Part shown: positions 1 through 9,389 of the stretch, one piece after another
How positions within the stretch are numbered: the first letter of the stretch is position 1
Layout of the letters: each line of letters begins with the position of its first letter
Program-made: the position numbers and the translations under genes
NCBI GenBank assembly: GCA_046343015.1
Contig: JBKDOL010000006.1
Span: 310,001-374,000, forward strand
DNA: 64,000 nt
Direction of reading: 5' to 3'
From: BJ22 sp021298375
GTDB lineage: Bacteria > Planctomycetota > Planctomycetia > Pirellulales > Pirellulaceae
The notes under the pieces: model-generated
Databases searched by the model: none
What the model saw: the letters and a program-made list of their open reading frames with translations, nothing else
What the model was told of the DNA's origin: nothing

Positions 1-101
1 TGGTGGGCCGGCGCTCGCGGGGCTTTACATGCGCTGCAACGCTTGTATTTCAATGAAAGCTTAAAGTGGTCCTCCCGCGAACTTGTCCCACCCTACAAGC
101 A
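1..101. repeat. possible split dispersed repeat
   Basis: The first 18 bases (tggtgggccggcgctcgc) and bases 77-99 (gcgaacttgtcccaccctac and following) read like the two halves of one GC-rich dispersed element, of the kind often found between genes with a GTAGGGTGGGACAAG core. About 58 bases of unrelated, AT-richer sequence separate the halves. No reading frame explains the stretch. That it is a dispersed repeat is from memory of similar genomes; only one copy is visible here, so the call is weak. Confidence 0.3.
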
Positions 102-178
102 CCTGATTAGCCGGGGGTGTCGCTTGTGCTCAACCCACTGCTAGTTTCTGTCATCCCTCCGGGCCCTCCGGGATGAAG

Positions 179-203
179 AGTGAAACTGGACCTGACCCCG
201 TTT
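179..203. repeat. REP-like half element
   Basis: The stretch ctggacctgaccccgtttt lies directly downstream of the stop of the small minus-strand gene. It resembles one arm of the REP/RAYT-associated palindromes (CTGACCCC...TTTT) that occur in planctomycete and other genomes. The complementary arm is not present here. It shares the GACCCC-G-TTTT core with the complete palindrome at 583-630, so the small gene is bracketed by two related sequences. Confidence 0.35.
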
Positions 204-207
204 TGCT

Positions 208-522
208 TCATTCAGCCGCATTGATGCGTTTCTGCGCCCAGTAAGCGAGTTCGCCGGTTCGCGTGTCGAGCCGCCCGAGCTGGAGCTCGTCTGAACTTGG
301 AGCCAGAATTGCGGTCGCATAGGTCGGCTTGATGTGGGTATGGTCGGTGTCGTAATCGCGAAGATAAGTCATCGGCTGCTGGTCGACATCCGCTTGCTTG
401 AGCAGCTGAGCGGCAAGATTTCGCAGTCCGGCTGGTGTGCCATAGATGTTGATTTTGTACGAGCCGTCTTCATTGGTGGTGACAAAGGTCAGGAGGGTGG
501 CTGAGTCGGAAGGTGGGTTCAT
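208..522 (-). CDS. small Imm32-like hypothetical protein
   Basis: A 104-residue soluble protein with no signal peptide or membrane segment. The core pattern (INIYGTPAGLRNLAAQL, then DTDHTHIKP about 25 residues later) resembles the immunity protein 32 family, where a short beta-strand and a GL..LA..L helix are followed by a His-containing strand. Family membership is a judgement from the pattern only. No polymorphic toxin gene lies beside it, so an immunity role is not supported by context. The ATG at 522 has no clear SD. The gene diverges from the lyase gene at 648 and is bracketed by REP-like sequence. Confidence 0.55.
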   Translation of the reverse strand: MNPPSDSATLLTFVTTNEDGSYKINIYGTPAGLRNLAAQLLKQADVDQQPMTYLRDYDTDHTHIKPTYATAILAPSSDELQLGRLDTRTGELAYWAQKRINAAE

Positions 523-582
523 GGCGGCAAAGTCTTGCTGAGGTCTGTTGAGTTTGTAGGTAAATCGTAGGCGTCTTGAGAA

Positions 583-630
583 GAAAAGGGGACGGGGGTC
601 AAATCACGAATTGACCCCCGTCCCCTTTTC
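583..630. repeat. perfect 20-bp inverted repeat, REP-like palindrome
   Basis: Bases 583-602 (gaaaaggggacgggggtcaa) are the exact reverse complement of 611-630, with an 8-base loop (atcacgaa). It lies between divergent genes, so it is not placed as a terminator. The arms ending in ...GACCCCCGTCCCCTTTT match the style of REP elements mobilised by TnpA-REP (Y1) transposases. No such transposase is in the window. It could also affect transcription of the lyase gene that starts 18 bases downstream. Confidence 0.75.
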
Positions 631-647
631 TACGGCAGAGAGAACAG

Positions 648-1508
648 ATGACAACACGCATCGAACAATTGCTCCAGCAACTTGGGTCTATCGCCTTTCC
701 TGGAATCTTCGATACGCTCTCGGCGAAGATTGCTGAGCGGGTTGGCTTTCCGATGGGGTTTGTCTCTGGTTACTCGGTTGCGGCAACGGCAATCGGCGAG
801 CCGGATATGGGGCTGCTCACGCAGACGGAGTTAATCGACCGGGCGAGGCGCATTTGTATGAGCGTCAAGATTCCGGTGATCGTCGACGCGGATACGGGCT
901 ACGGCAACCCGCTGAATGTGCACCGGACCGTGAATGAGTTGATCGCGGCCGGGGCGGCGGGTTGTTTCCTGGAGGACCAGGTCTGGCCGAAGCGCTGCGG
1001 TCACATGCGGAACAAGAAAGTGATCGACCGCGAGGAATACGTCGACAAGATTCGAGCCGCGGTCGACGCGCGGGCTGGTCGCGACTTCTTTATCGTCGCC
1101 CGAACCGATGCGCTGGCGATCCATGGGATGGATGAAGCGATTGCGCGCGTGACGGCAGCTCGGGAAGCGGGAGCGAATGCCAGCTTTGTCGAGGCGCCAG
1201 CTTCGCTCCAGGACCTGATCGAAATCGGCAAGCGTTCGCCTTGGCCCAACGTGGCCAACATGATTGAAGGAGGCAAGACACCGGTGCTGCCAAAGGAGCA
1301 GCTGGTCGCTCTCGGCTTTCAAATCATTCTCTACCCCCTCGCGGGCTTGTTCTCAGCCGCCAAGATCATGGAAGAGATTTTCCGCAAGCTGCAGCTTGCC
1401 GGGACGACGCTGGGTGACGAGCAGCGGCTGATGACGTTCAGCGAGTTCAACCGACTGATTGGCGTAGAAGAGAAGTACGATTTGGCGGAGCGGTTCGGTG
1501 TGAGGTAA
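648..1508 (+). CDS. isocitrate lyase/PEP mutase superfamily C-C lyase
   Basis: A 286-residue TIM-barrel protein of the isocitrate lyase/phosphoenolpyruvate mutase superfamily. Visible motifs are DADTGYGN (metal and substrate phosphate/carboxylate binding), LEDQ, and the catalytic loop KRCGHM with its active-site cysteine. The KRCGH loop is typical of 2-methylisocitrate lyase, dimethylmalate lyase and oxaloacetate decarboxylase-like members, so the protein probably cleaves a 2-hydroxy-dicarboxylate; the substrate cannot be read from sequence. No prpC or prpD neighbour is present, which argues against assigning prpB. The length is normal. It is the first gene of a plus-strand run with an MFS transporter 217 bases downstream. 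Confidence 0.85.
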   Translation: MTTRIEQLLQQLGSIAFPGIFDTLSAKIAERVGFPMGFVSGYSVAATAIGEPDMGLLTQTELIDRARRICMSVKIPVIVDADTGYGNPLNVHRTVNELIAAGAAGCFLEDQVWPKRCGHMRNKKVIDREEYVDKIRAAVDARAGRDFFIVARTDALAIHGMDEAIARVTAAREAGANASFVEAPASLQDLIEIGKRSPWPNVANMIEGGKTPVLPKEQLVALGFQIILYPLAGLFSAAKIMEEIFRKLQLAGTTLGDEQRLMTFSEFNRLIGVEEKYDLAERFGVR

Positions 1509-1725
1509 TGCGCGGAACCTGCCGCTACTGGTTTGGCTGGTGGCCGGGATTGGCTCGGGAAAAGCCAGAGAAACTTGGCAAGCTGGCTCCTTTTGACTTC
1601 CTCCGCTCGCCAATTATCTTCGACATTTCCCGCTCTCAGAGACGGGTTGGATGATTCCTTTTGCTTTGGGCGAGCGTTAAGATGTCGGCCAAATTGCAAA
1701 TGATTGCTCTTAAAGGGGAAAGGGA

Positions 1726-3405
1726 ATGATGACCAGCGACAGCGGAACTGCTTCCAATGCCCAGCGCTTGCTTTGGGCCGGTTTTATGGCGATCTTGGCG
1801 GCCGGCGTCGGCTTCTCGATTCGCGCGGGGATTCTCGGTCAGTGGGCCGAACAGTATGGGTTTACTCAGACTGAACTCGGCGCGATTACTGGCGGCGGGT
1901 TGACCGGTTTCGGGATCATTATTTTGTTGTCCAGCCTCATCGCTGACCGGATTGGCTTCGGTCCTTTAATGTTCGTCGCTTTTCTGATGCACCTGATCAG
2001 TGCGGTCCTGACGTTGGCCACGGGTGCGGCTTACGAGGCGGGTGGCAAGCCACTCGCGTTCCAGTGTCTGTTCTGGGGGATGTTCCTGTTTGCGATTGGC
2101 AACGGAATCGCCGAAGCGGTAGTCAATCCGCTGGTTGCGGCTCTGTTTCCGAAGAACAAGACTCATTACCTCAACATTCTGCACGCCGGCTGGCCGGGCG
2201 GGCTCATCATCGGCGGTTTGGCCAGCTATTTCATGGCTGGAAGTGAAGAAACCAAACCAGTTGCTTGGCAAATTCAGATTTCGTTATTCCTCGTCCCCGT
2301 GGTTTTGTACGGCCTCATGATGATCGGCCAGCGATTCCCGAAGAGCGAGGCGTCGACCTCGGGCGTCGCGTACCGCGACATGCTGGGCGAACTCGGCCTG
2401 GCCGGCGCCGCCGTGATTTGCGTGCTGCTGGCCCTGTTCATGCGAAGTGACTTGGGGCTTTCGCCGCTGGTCGCTGCGGGCTTGGCTGCGGTCCTGCTGG
2501 TGGTCTTCGGCATGTTCAGCAGCTTCCGCTTCGGACATTTACTGCTTGCCGCATTGCTGGTGATTCACGCTTTGGTTGGTTACGTCGAACTGGGCACTGA
2601 CTCCTGGATTGGCAAAATCACGGGAGCAATCATGGCCAGTCCGGCCAATGGCTTGCTGCTGTTCGTTTATACATCGGCACTGATGTTCACTCTTCGATTT
2701 TTCGCGGGACCGATTGTCGAAAAGATTTCGCCGCTTGGTTTGCTCGCAGTCTCCGCAGCATTTGGTGCGATTGGCTTGTACCTGTTGGGCAATGCGCAAG
2801 GCGCGTTGATGTGCGTGGTCGCAGCGACGATTTATGGTGTTGGCAAGACGTTCCTCTGGCCGACGATGCTGGCCGTGGTTAGCGAGCAATTCCCCAAGGG
2901 GGGTGCGATCACGATTGGAGCCGCTGGCGGCGTGGGGATGCTCTCGGCCGGATTGCTGGGCGGCCCGGGAATCGGCTTTCTGCAGGACCAGAACGCCTCG
3001 GCTTACCTGCAAAAGGCCGACGAGTCGATTTACAACCGCTACAAGGCCGAAAAGGAAAACCAATTCCTCTGGATGAAGACGGTCGGCCTGGACGGAGCGA
3101 AAGTCGGCGTGCTGTCGGACAATGGCAAAGAAGCGGAACGCGCACTGAACCTGCTGGAGCAACAAAAGGCCAAGCCAGAGGCGATTGCCGCACAGAAGTC
3201 GCTGGTCGATTGGTGGACCGGAACGGCAAAGGCGTCTGCCGGGCAAGACAAGACTCAAGTCACAGCGGCCGGTTTGCATGGTGGCCGGCAAGCCCTCATC
3301 ATGACCGCTGCGGTACCGGCAATCATGTTCCTGTGCTACCTCGGGCTCCTGGCGTGGTTCAAGACGCAAGGCGGATATCGGGCGACAGCGGTACACGACC
3401 ACTAA
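1726..3405 (+). CDS. MFS transporter, FHS/sugar-porter-like
   Basis: A 559-residue inner-membrane protein with about twelve hydrophobic segments. The N-terminal half carries the pattern NPLVAALFPKNKTHYLN followed by LHAGWPGG, which recalls the NP..LFP....LN.LHA.FG.G signature of the fucose/glucose/galactose:H+ symporter (FHS) group. A sugar or sugar-acid substrate is therefore likely but not proven. Before the last membrane helix there is an unusual hydrophilic insert of about 90 residues (roughly 425-515) rich in Lys, Glu and Gln. The start has a strong SD (aaaggggaaaggga) before ATGATG. It is followed by a sugar-type oxidoreductase, which suggests uptake and oxidation of the same compound. 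Confidence 0.85.
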   Translation: MMTSDSGTASNAQRLLWAGFMAILAAGVGFSIRAGILGQWAEQYGFTQTELGAITGGGLTGFGIIILLSSLIADRIGFGPLMFVAFLMHLISAVLTLATGAAYEAGGKPLAFQCLFWGMFLFAIGNGIAEAVVNPLVAALFPKNKTHYLNILHAGWPGGLIIGGLASYFMAGSEETKPVAWQIQISLFLVPVVLYGLMMIGQRFPKSEASTSGVAYRDMLGELGLAGAAVICVLLALFMRSDLGLSPLVAAGLAAVLLVVFGMFSSFRFGHLLLAALLVIHALVGYVELGTDSWIGKITGAIMASPANGLLLFVYTSALMFTLRFFAGPIVEKISPLGLLAVSAAFGAIGLYLLGNAQGALMCVVAATIYGVGKTFLWPTMLAVVSEQFPKGGAITIGAAGGVGMLSAGLLGGPGIGFLQDQNASAYLQKADESIYNRYKAEKENQFLWMKTVGLDGAKVGVLSDNGKEAERALNLLEQQKAKPEAIAAQKSLVDWWTGTAKASAGQDKTQVTAAGLHGGRQALIMTAAVPAIMFLCYLGLLAWFKTQGGYRATAVHDH

Positions 3406-3585
3406 ACCCGACAGTCATCTGCGAGAGTCTGACCCGTTTCGATACGCGGCAGGAAGCAGACGCTCGCCCTCAGCCAGACATCTCCAAACTTCGCGCCGCC
3501 GGACGGATTTCCCTCGGCGGTATTTTGCCCGCCGCGGTCGCGACCGTTGAGCGGACACCTGACCATCTTTGGGAGAATCTTTGAA

Positions 3586-4698
3586 ATGAATCGACCTGTT
3601 CGTGTCGCAATGGTTGGCTTGGGATTCGGGGCGGAGTTCATTCCGATTTACCAAGCCCACCCGGATGCCGAAGTCCACGCGATTTGCCGCCGCAACGAAA
3701 AGGAACTGAACCTGGTCGGCGACCGATTTGGGATTAACCGTCGTTACACCCAGTTCGAAGATGTGCTTCGCGATCCCGACGTTGATTTCGTGCACATCAA
3801 CAGCCCGATCCCGGACCATGGCAAGATGACGCTTCAGGCCCTCGACGCCGGCAAGCATGTGATGTGTACCGTGCCGATGTCGACCAGCATCGCCGAGTGC
3901 GAGCAAATCGTGGACAAGGTTCGCAAGACGGGCCTGAGATACATGATGGCCGAGACGGTCGTCTACAGCCGCGAGTTTCTCTACATCAAGCAGCTTTACG
4001 ACAGCGGCGAGCTGGGAAAGATTCAGTACTTGGCCGCTTCGCACCCGCAGGACATGGATGGCTGGCCGGATTACTGGGAAAAGATGATCCCGATGCACTA
4101 CGCCACGCACGTGGTCAGCCCCGTGCTCGGGCTGGTCAACGGACTGGCCGAGTACGTTTCCTGCTTTGGTTCGGGAACGGTCCGTGAGGATATCCAAAAG
4201 AAGTCTGGTAACAAGTTTGCGGTAGAATCTTGCCATATCAAGATTCGCAACAGCGACCTGGCGGCTCACATCTGGCGGTTCCTCTACGATACGGCTCGGC
4301 AGTATCGCGAGAGCATCGACGTCTACGGCTCCAAGAAATCGTTCGAGTGGTCGCTGGTCGAGCATGGCAAGCACGTGCTCCACACGGCCAAGAAGCCGGA
4401 ACCGGAGATCCCTTCGCTGATCGATGTCCCGGATTTCGCGCATCTGCTGCCGGAACCGATTCGGAAGTTTACCCAATCGATTCAGGACGCCGACCACCTT
4501 TCATTTATTCAAGGCGGCGGACATGGTGGCTCGCACCCGCACATGGTGCACGAATTTGTCAGTGCGCTGAAGCAGAATCGCGATCCTTGGCCGAATGCGG
4601 TCACCAGTGCGAACTGGACCTGCGTTGGAATTTGTGCGCATGAGTCGGCGCTCAAGGGGGGGCAAATCGTGCACTTGCCAGCGTTTACGTTGGAGTAA
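3586..4698 (+). CDS. Gfo/Idh/MocA-family oxidoreductase, unusual EKP motif
   Basis: A 370-residue NAD(P)-dependent sugar oxidoreductase-type protein. The N-terminal Rossmann motif is VGLGFGAEF and the C-terminal half is the usual alpha/beta dimerisation domain. The canonical EKP motif after GKHV, which supplies the catalytic lysine in most family members, is replaced by GKHVMCTVPMS, so that lysine is missing. A His-containing segment (MHYATHVVSPVLG) sits where the second catalytic motif is expected. I chose ATG 3586 because gggaga lies 9 bases upstream; an in-frame TTG at 3547 is less likely. It sits between an MFS transporter and a ThuA-domain protein, a combination linked to keto-sugar metabolism. 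Confidence 0.85.
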   Translation: MNRPVRVAMVGLGFGAEFIPIYQAHPDAEVHAICRRNEKELNLVGDRFGINRRYTQFEDVLRDPDVDFVHINSPIPDHGKMTLQALDAGKHVMCTVPMSTSIAECEQIVDKVRKTGLRYMMAETVVYSREFLYIKQLYDSGELGKIQYLAASHPQDMDGWPDYWEKMIPMHYATHVVSPVLGLVNGLAEYVSCFGSGTVREDIQKKSGNKFAVESCHIKIRNSDLAAHIWRFLYDTARQYRESIDVYGSKKSFEWSLVEHGKHVLHTAKKPEPEIPSLIDVPDFAHLLPEPIRKFTQSIQDADHLSFIQGGGHGGSHPHMVHEFVSALKQNRDPWPNAVTSANWTCVGICAHESALKGGQIVHLPAFTLE

Positions 4699-4744
4699 AG
4701 CCGGGGAAGAGGGAACGACTAATCGGGACTAACTGAAGAAAATG

Positions 4745-4782
4745 AAAAGGCTGGATTGCCGAAAAAGCGTCCAGTCTTTTTT
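4745..4782 (+). terminator. intrinsic terminator after Gfo/Idh gene
   Basis: An 11-bp stem (aaaaggctgga with tccagtctttt, one G-T pair) with a 14-base loop, ending in a run of T. It follows the oxidoreductase stop by about 46 bases and would separate that gene from the giant dehydrogenase gene. Confidence 0.7.
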
Positions 4783-4895
4783 CATGCGCGGCGAGCTCAA
4801 CGATTAACCGCATTCCACTTTCCGCATTCCCACTTCTCCCTTGTGTTATGATAGGGAGCAAGGAAACAGAGAGTTTGAACTGGGAGAAAACGACA

Positions 4896-7800
4896 GTGAT
4901 TTTGCTCAAGTCTGTCTTGCTGCGCGGGTTGTGCCTGGGCTTGCTGCTTTTCGGATTGTTGGGGCAAGGGAGTACTCTGGCCCAGTCCGACAAAGCCCCG
5001 CTGCCGGCAAAGACACTAAAGGTTTTGTTTCTCGGCGACCGGGGTCACCATGTGCCGCGGGAGCGATTCGACGAGCTCAATCCGCTGCTGGCAGATCGCA
5101 AGATTGACCTGACCTACACGGAATCGCTCGGCGACTTGCGGCTGGGGAATCTGAAGAATTATGACGCGCTCGTCGTCTACGCCAATATCGATGTGATTGA
5201 TGCTGAGGCGGAACGGGGTTTGCTGGACTATGTCCGCGGCGGTGGGGGCTTCGTGCCGCTGCACTGCGCGAGCTTCTGCTTCCGCAATTCGAAGGAAGTG
5301 GTCGCGATGATCGGCGGTCAGTTCCAGCGGCATGGGACGGGTGTTTTTCGGACCCAGATCGCCAAGTCGGACCATCCCGTGATGCGGGGCTTTGGTGGTT
5401 TCGAAAGCTGGGATGAGACTTATGTGCATCATCTGCACAACGAAGATGGGCGCGTGGTTTTGGATTACCGAGTGGACGCCGAAGGACGCGAGCCTTGGAC
5501 TTGGGTCCGCCAAGAGGGCAAAGGTCGCGTCTTCTACACTGCTTGGGGACACGACGGTCGCACTTGGACCAATCCAGGCTTTGCCAATCTGGTTGAGCGG
5601 GGAATTCGCTGGGCCGCCGGTGACGATCCGGCGGTCGCGGGCGAATATCTCAAGGACCGGGGTTTTCCGATCCCGAAGATGACTGAGCTGACCAAGGAAC
5701 TGGCGGCATTTGAATATCTCGACGTGGGGAAAAAGATTCCCAACTACACGCCGTCCAATCAGTGGGGCGCGCAGGGCGAGCCGCTGAACATGATGCAGCG
5801 GCCACTGGATCCCGCGGAATCTCAAAAGCACATCGTCACTCCTGAAGGTTTTCGCATTGAGCTGTTTGTGGCCGAGCCCGACCTGCAGGGCAAGCCGATT
5901 TTCATGACGTGGGATGAGCGCGGACGGCTTTGGGTTTGCGAGACGGTTGACTACCCGAATGAATTGCAACCGCCGGGATCCGGTCGGGACCGAATTCGGA
6001 TTTGCGAGGACACCGATGGAGATGGCCGAGCAGACAAGTTTACGGTCTTCGCCGAAAGCCTCAGCATTCCTGCGTCACTTGCGTTCCACAAGGGCGGCGT
6101 GATTGTGCAGAACGGAATCCAGACGCTCTATCTTCGCGACACTAACGGTGACGACCAAGCCGACGAGCGTGAACTCTGGTTTGAAGGCTGGAATCAGGGC
6201 GACACGCACGGCGGAGTGAGCAACTTCCAATACGGACTGGACAACTGGATTTGGGCGATGCAGGGCTACAATCACTCGGAGCCCTCGAGCAACAAAAAGT
6301 ATCCCGGTTTCCATCAAGGGTTTTTCCGCATCCATCCGAACACGCGGGAAATCGAGTTTCTGCGGGCGACAAACAACAACACCTGGGGCCTGGGGATTAC
6401 TGAAGACGGGCTGATTTTCGGCTCGACCGCCAACGGTAATCCTTCGGTTTTCATGCCGATCCCCAATCGCTACTACGAGCAGGTCGCCGGTTGGCGGAAA
6501 TCGTTGACGCTCAGTTCGATTGCCGACTCGAACAGGTTTCAGCCGATTACCGAGCGGGTGCGACAAGTTGACTGGCACGGCGGCTACACCGCGGCGGCGG
6601 GCCATGCAATTTACACGGGGCGGAATTATCCCCAGGAGTACTGGAACCAGACGGCGTTCGTCTGCGAACCGACCGGACATCTGGTCGGCACCTTTATTCT
6701 CAAGCGGGATGGGGCCGGTTTTCGCTCGTCCAATCCATTCAATCTGGTGGCGAGTAACGATGAGTGGACGGCGCCGATCATGGCAGAGGTTGGGCCAGAT
6801 GGAAATGTTTGGGTAATCGATTGGTACAACTACATCGTGCAGCACAATCCGACGCCGCAAGGATTCCAGACTGGCAAAGGTGCCGCTTACGAGTCAGACC
6901 TCCGGGACAAGAAGCATGGCCGGATCTACCGCGTTGTGTACAACGACAAGCCGGCAACAGCACCGCCCAAGTTCAATCGCGAGGATGTGAACAGCTTAAT
7001 CGCGGGACTGAGTCATCCGACACAGCTTTGGCGCAAGCACGCCCAGCGATTGCTGGTCGAGCGGGGAGAAAAAGACATCGTTCCGGCATTGCTGCGGCTG
7101 GTCGCCAACCAGGATGTCGATCCGATCGGCCTGAACGTCGGCGCGATTCACGCGCTGTGGACCTTACAGGGACTGGGCGCGATCAAGCCAGAAAACCCGG
7201 TAGTGCTCGAGGCAGTCAGTGCTTGTTTAAGCCACCCTTCCGCCGGTGTTCGCCGCAATGCGTTGCAAGTGATTCCGGGCAGCGACGTCACGGTCGAGAA
7301 GATCACCCGCAACAAGTTGCTCTCCGATGACGACCCGCAAGTTCGCTTGCAGGCATTTTTGAGCCTGGCGGACACTCCGTCGAGCGAACTGGCGGCCATT
7401 GCCGCGGTTGAGGGCTTGCGCGAGTCGGTGAACTTCCGCGACCAGCATCTTCGAGATGCAGCGACCAGCGCTCTTGCTCGTCACGCCAGGTATGCGTTGC
7501 CCGAACTCGCGCGACTGCGGGACCTGCCCGCGGAACTCCGCGAGCCACTGGCGATTGTCGCCGAGCATGCGGCGAGGCGGTCGACCGCGGAGCAGCTCGA
7601 CCTGAATGCCCTCATTTCCGGATTGAACCAAGCTCAACCGGAAGTCGCGGCGATCGTGGTTCGAGGTTTGGTTGCGGGTTGGCCCGATCGCTCAGCGGTG
7701 CCCCTGACTCCCGAACTGGAGGAGGGACTTGCGAAACTCGTCGAACGATTACCGCTGGCCGAACGCTCGCCAGTGCTGCAACTGGCTGACCACTGGGGAA

Positions 7801-9296
7801 GCAGGAAACTGGAGGGTTACGCGCAGGAGATTACTGCAGGACTGCTCAAGGAATTCGACGACGAAAACAAGTCTGCGGAAGAGCGTCTGGCCGCGGCCGA
7901 ACGCTTGGTGGACTTCCGCCCGGGTTCGGTCGAGACGGCAAGTGCCCTGCTGGAGCGAATCACCCCGCAAATGGAACCGGGCCTGGCAACCGGCATCGTC
8001 AAGTCCATGGCGAAGATGCAGGCGGATGAAGTCGGACCGCAACTGGCTGCCAATATTTTGAATTGGCCTCCATCGGTCCAGCGAACGGCCGTGGAAATCC
8101 TGCTCGGCCGCCGAGGCTGGACAGGCGCGGCGATGGAGCTGCTGGAGCAGGGCCAACTGCAGATTACGGATCTCTCACTGGAACAACGAACCAACTTGCA
8201 GAATCACCCCAACGAGGAAATTCGCAAGCGGGCCATGGAATTGCTCGCGCGCGGCGGGGCGTTGCCCAATGCCGATCGCCAAGCCGTGTTGACCGAATAC
8301 GAGGTGGCAACGCACAGCAGCGGAAACGCAACGGCAGGAAAGCAAGTCTTCCTCAACGTCTGTGCCAAGTGCCACAAACACTCCGGCGAAGGCCAACAGA
8401 TTGGACCTGAGCTGACCGGGATGGCTGTCCATCCGAAAGAGGAACTTCTTGTACACATTCTCGACCCGAGCCGCAGCGTCGAAACCAACTACCGGATGTT
8501 CCAGGTGCAGACGATCGACGGGCTGACCTTGGCCGGGATGCTCGGTGGTGAGTCGAAAACGGCGATTGAGCTGATCGACTCGCAAGGACAGCGCAAGTCG
8601 GTTCTGCGCGAAGAGATCGAAGAGATGAAGGGCTCGCGACTGAGCGTGATGCCCGAGGGGATCGAGAAAGAAATCACCGTTGCCCAAATGACTGACCTGC
8701 TCGAATTCCTGACTCAGCGGGGAACGTGGTTGCCGCTGGATGTGGCCAAGGTTGCGACGGTCGCCAGCGATCGGGGGATGTTCTACAGTCGCGAAGCGGA
8801 AGCGGAGCGGTTGGTCTTCCCCGAATGGAAGGTTCAGGAGTTCAACAAGGTCCCTTTTCAACTGGTCGACCCGCAAGACGGCCAGCGAGCCAATGTGATT
8901 TTGCTGCGAGGGCCGCGCGGATCGCTGACCGAACGCCTGCCGCAGCAAGTCGAGTTGCCGGTCAACGCACCGGGGCGGGCGATTCACTTTTTGAGCGGCG
9001 TCAGCGGCTGGGGCTTCCCCTACGGTGGCGATAAATCGGTTTCGATGATCGTCAAATTGCACTACGAGGATGGAACAACCGAAGAGCATCCCCTGCGGAA
9101 CGGCGAGCACTTCGCCGACTACATTCGCCGGGTGGATGTGCCCAAGTCGGAGCACGCGTTTGACTTGGCTGGGCGTCAAATCCGCTACCTCGCAGTTTTC
9201 CCCGAGAAGGCTCTGAAAATTACCAAGCTGGAATTAATCAAGGGACCAGACCAGACCGCGCCAGTCGTGATGGCGATTACGGTAGAGACGCGGTAA
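4896..9296 (+). CDS. giant secreted ThuA-dehydrogenase-HEAT-cytochrome c protein
   Basis: About 1,466 residues. Order of domains: signal peptide (hydrophobic core LLRGLCLGLLLFGLLG); ThuA-like domain (about 35-240, related to trehalose-utilisation/keto-sugar proteins); PVC/Pirellula-type membrane-bound dehydrogenase beta-propeller (about 310-690, with PEGFRIELFVAEPDLQGKP and DTDGDGRAD); HEAT-like repeats (about 710-1,110); haem domain with CAKCH at about 1156-1160 and GPELTGM downstream; C-terminal beta domain. It probably oxidises a sugar outside the cytoplasm and passes electrons to its own c-type haem. GTG 4896 is preferred because gggaga lies 8 bases upstream and the signal peptide starts directly; an in-frame ATG at 4848 would add 16 polar residues. 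This is a standard planctomycete architecture of unknown substrate. Confidence 0.9.
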   Translation: MILLKSVLLRGLCLGLLLFGLLGQGSTLAQSDKAPLPAKTLKVLFLGDRGHHVPRERFDELNPLLADRKIDLTYTESLGDLRLGNLKNYDALVVYANIDVIDAEAERGLLDYVRGGGGFVPLHCASFCFRNSKEVVAMIGGQFQRHGTGVFRTQIAKSDHPVMRGFGGFESWDETYVHHLHNEDGRVVLDYRVDAEGREPWTWVRQEGKGRVFYTAWGHDGRTWTNPGFANLVERGIRWAAGDDPAVAGEYLKDRGFPIPKMTELTKELAAFEYLDVGKKIPNYTPSNQWGAQGEPLNMMQRPLDPAESQKHIVTPEGFRIELFVAEPDLQGKPIFMTWDERGRLWVCETVDYPNELQPPGSGRDRIRICEDTDGDGRADKFTVFAESLSIPASLAFHKGGVIVQNGIQTLYLRDTNGDDQADERELWFEGWNQGDTHGGVSNFQYGLDNWIWAMQGYNHSEPSSNKKYPGFHQGFFRIHPNTREIEFLRATNNNTWGLGITEDGLIFGSTANGNPSVFMPIPNRYYEQVAGWRKSLTLSSIADSNRFQPITERVRQVDWHGGYTAAAGHAIYTGRNYPQEYWNQTAFVCEPTGHLVGTFILKRDGAGFRSSNPFNLVASNDEWTAPIMAEVGPDGNVWVIDWYNYIVQHNPTPQGFQTGKGAAYESDLRDKKHGRIYRVVYNDKPATAPPKFNREDVNSLIAGLSHPTQLWRKHAQRLLVERGEKDIVPALLRLVANQDVDPIGLNVGAIHALWTLQGLGAIKPENPVVLEAVSACLSHPSAGVRRNALQVIPGSDVTVEKITRNKLLSDDDPQVRLQAFLSLADTPSSELAAIAAVEGLRESVNFRDQHLRDAATSALARHARYALPELARLRDLPAELREPLAIVAEHAARRSTAEQLDLNALISGLNQAQPEVAAIVVRGLVAGWPDRSAVPLTPELEEGLAKLVERLPLAERSPVLQLADHWGSRKLEGYAQEITAGLLKEFDDENKSAEERLAAAERLVDFRPGSVETASALLERITPQMEPGLATGIVKSMAKMQADEVGPQLAANILNWPPSVQRTAVEILLGRRGWTGAAMELLEQGQLQITDLSLEQRTNLQNHPNEEIRKRAMELLARGGALPNADRQAVLTEYEVATHSSGNATAGKQVFLNVCAKCHKHSGEGQQIGPELTGMAVHPKEELLVHILDPSRSVETNYRMFQVQTIDGLTLAGMLGGESKTAIELIDSQGQRKSVLREEIEEMKGSRLSVMPEGIEKEITVAQMTDLLEFLTQRGTWLPLDVAKVATVASDRGMFYSREAEAERLVFPEWKVQEFNKVPFQLVDPQDGQRANVILLRGPRGSLTERLPQQVELPVNAPGRAIHFLSGVSGWGFPYGGDKSVSMIVKLHYEDGTTEEHPLRNGEHFADYIRRVDVPKSEHAFDLAGRQIRYLAVFPEKALKITKLELIKGPDQTAPVVMAITVETR

Positions 9297-9389
9297 GCTG
9301 CAAGCCTGGCGAGTCACAGTGATGCCGCTCCCAACTCAACATTCAAAACAGATAACATCATCTGACCTTGGTGAAAAAAGGATCGAACG

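Noticed and set aside
3415..4497. 360-codon minus-strand frame opposite the Gfo/Idh gene
   Set aside because: Shadow of a well-supported oxidoreductase gene.
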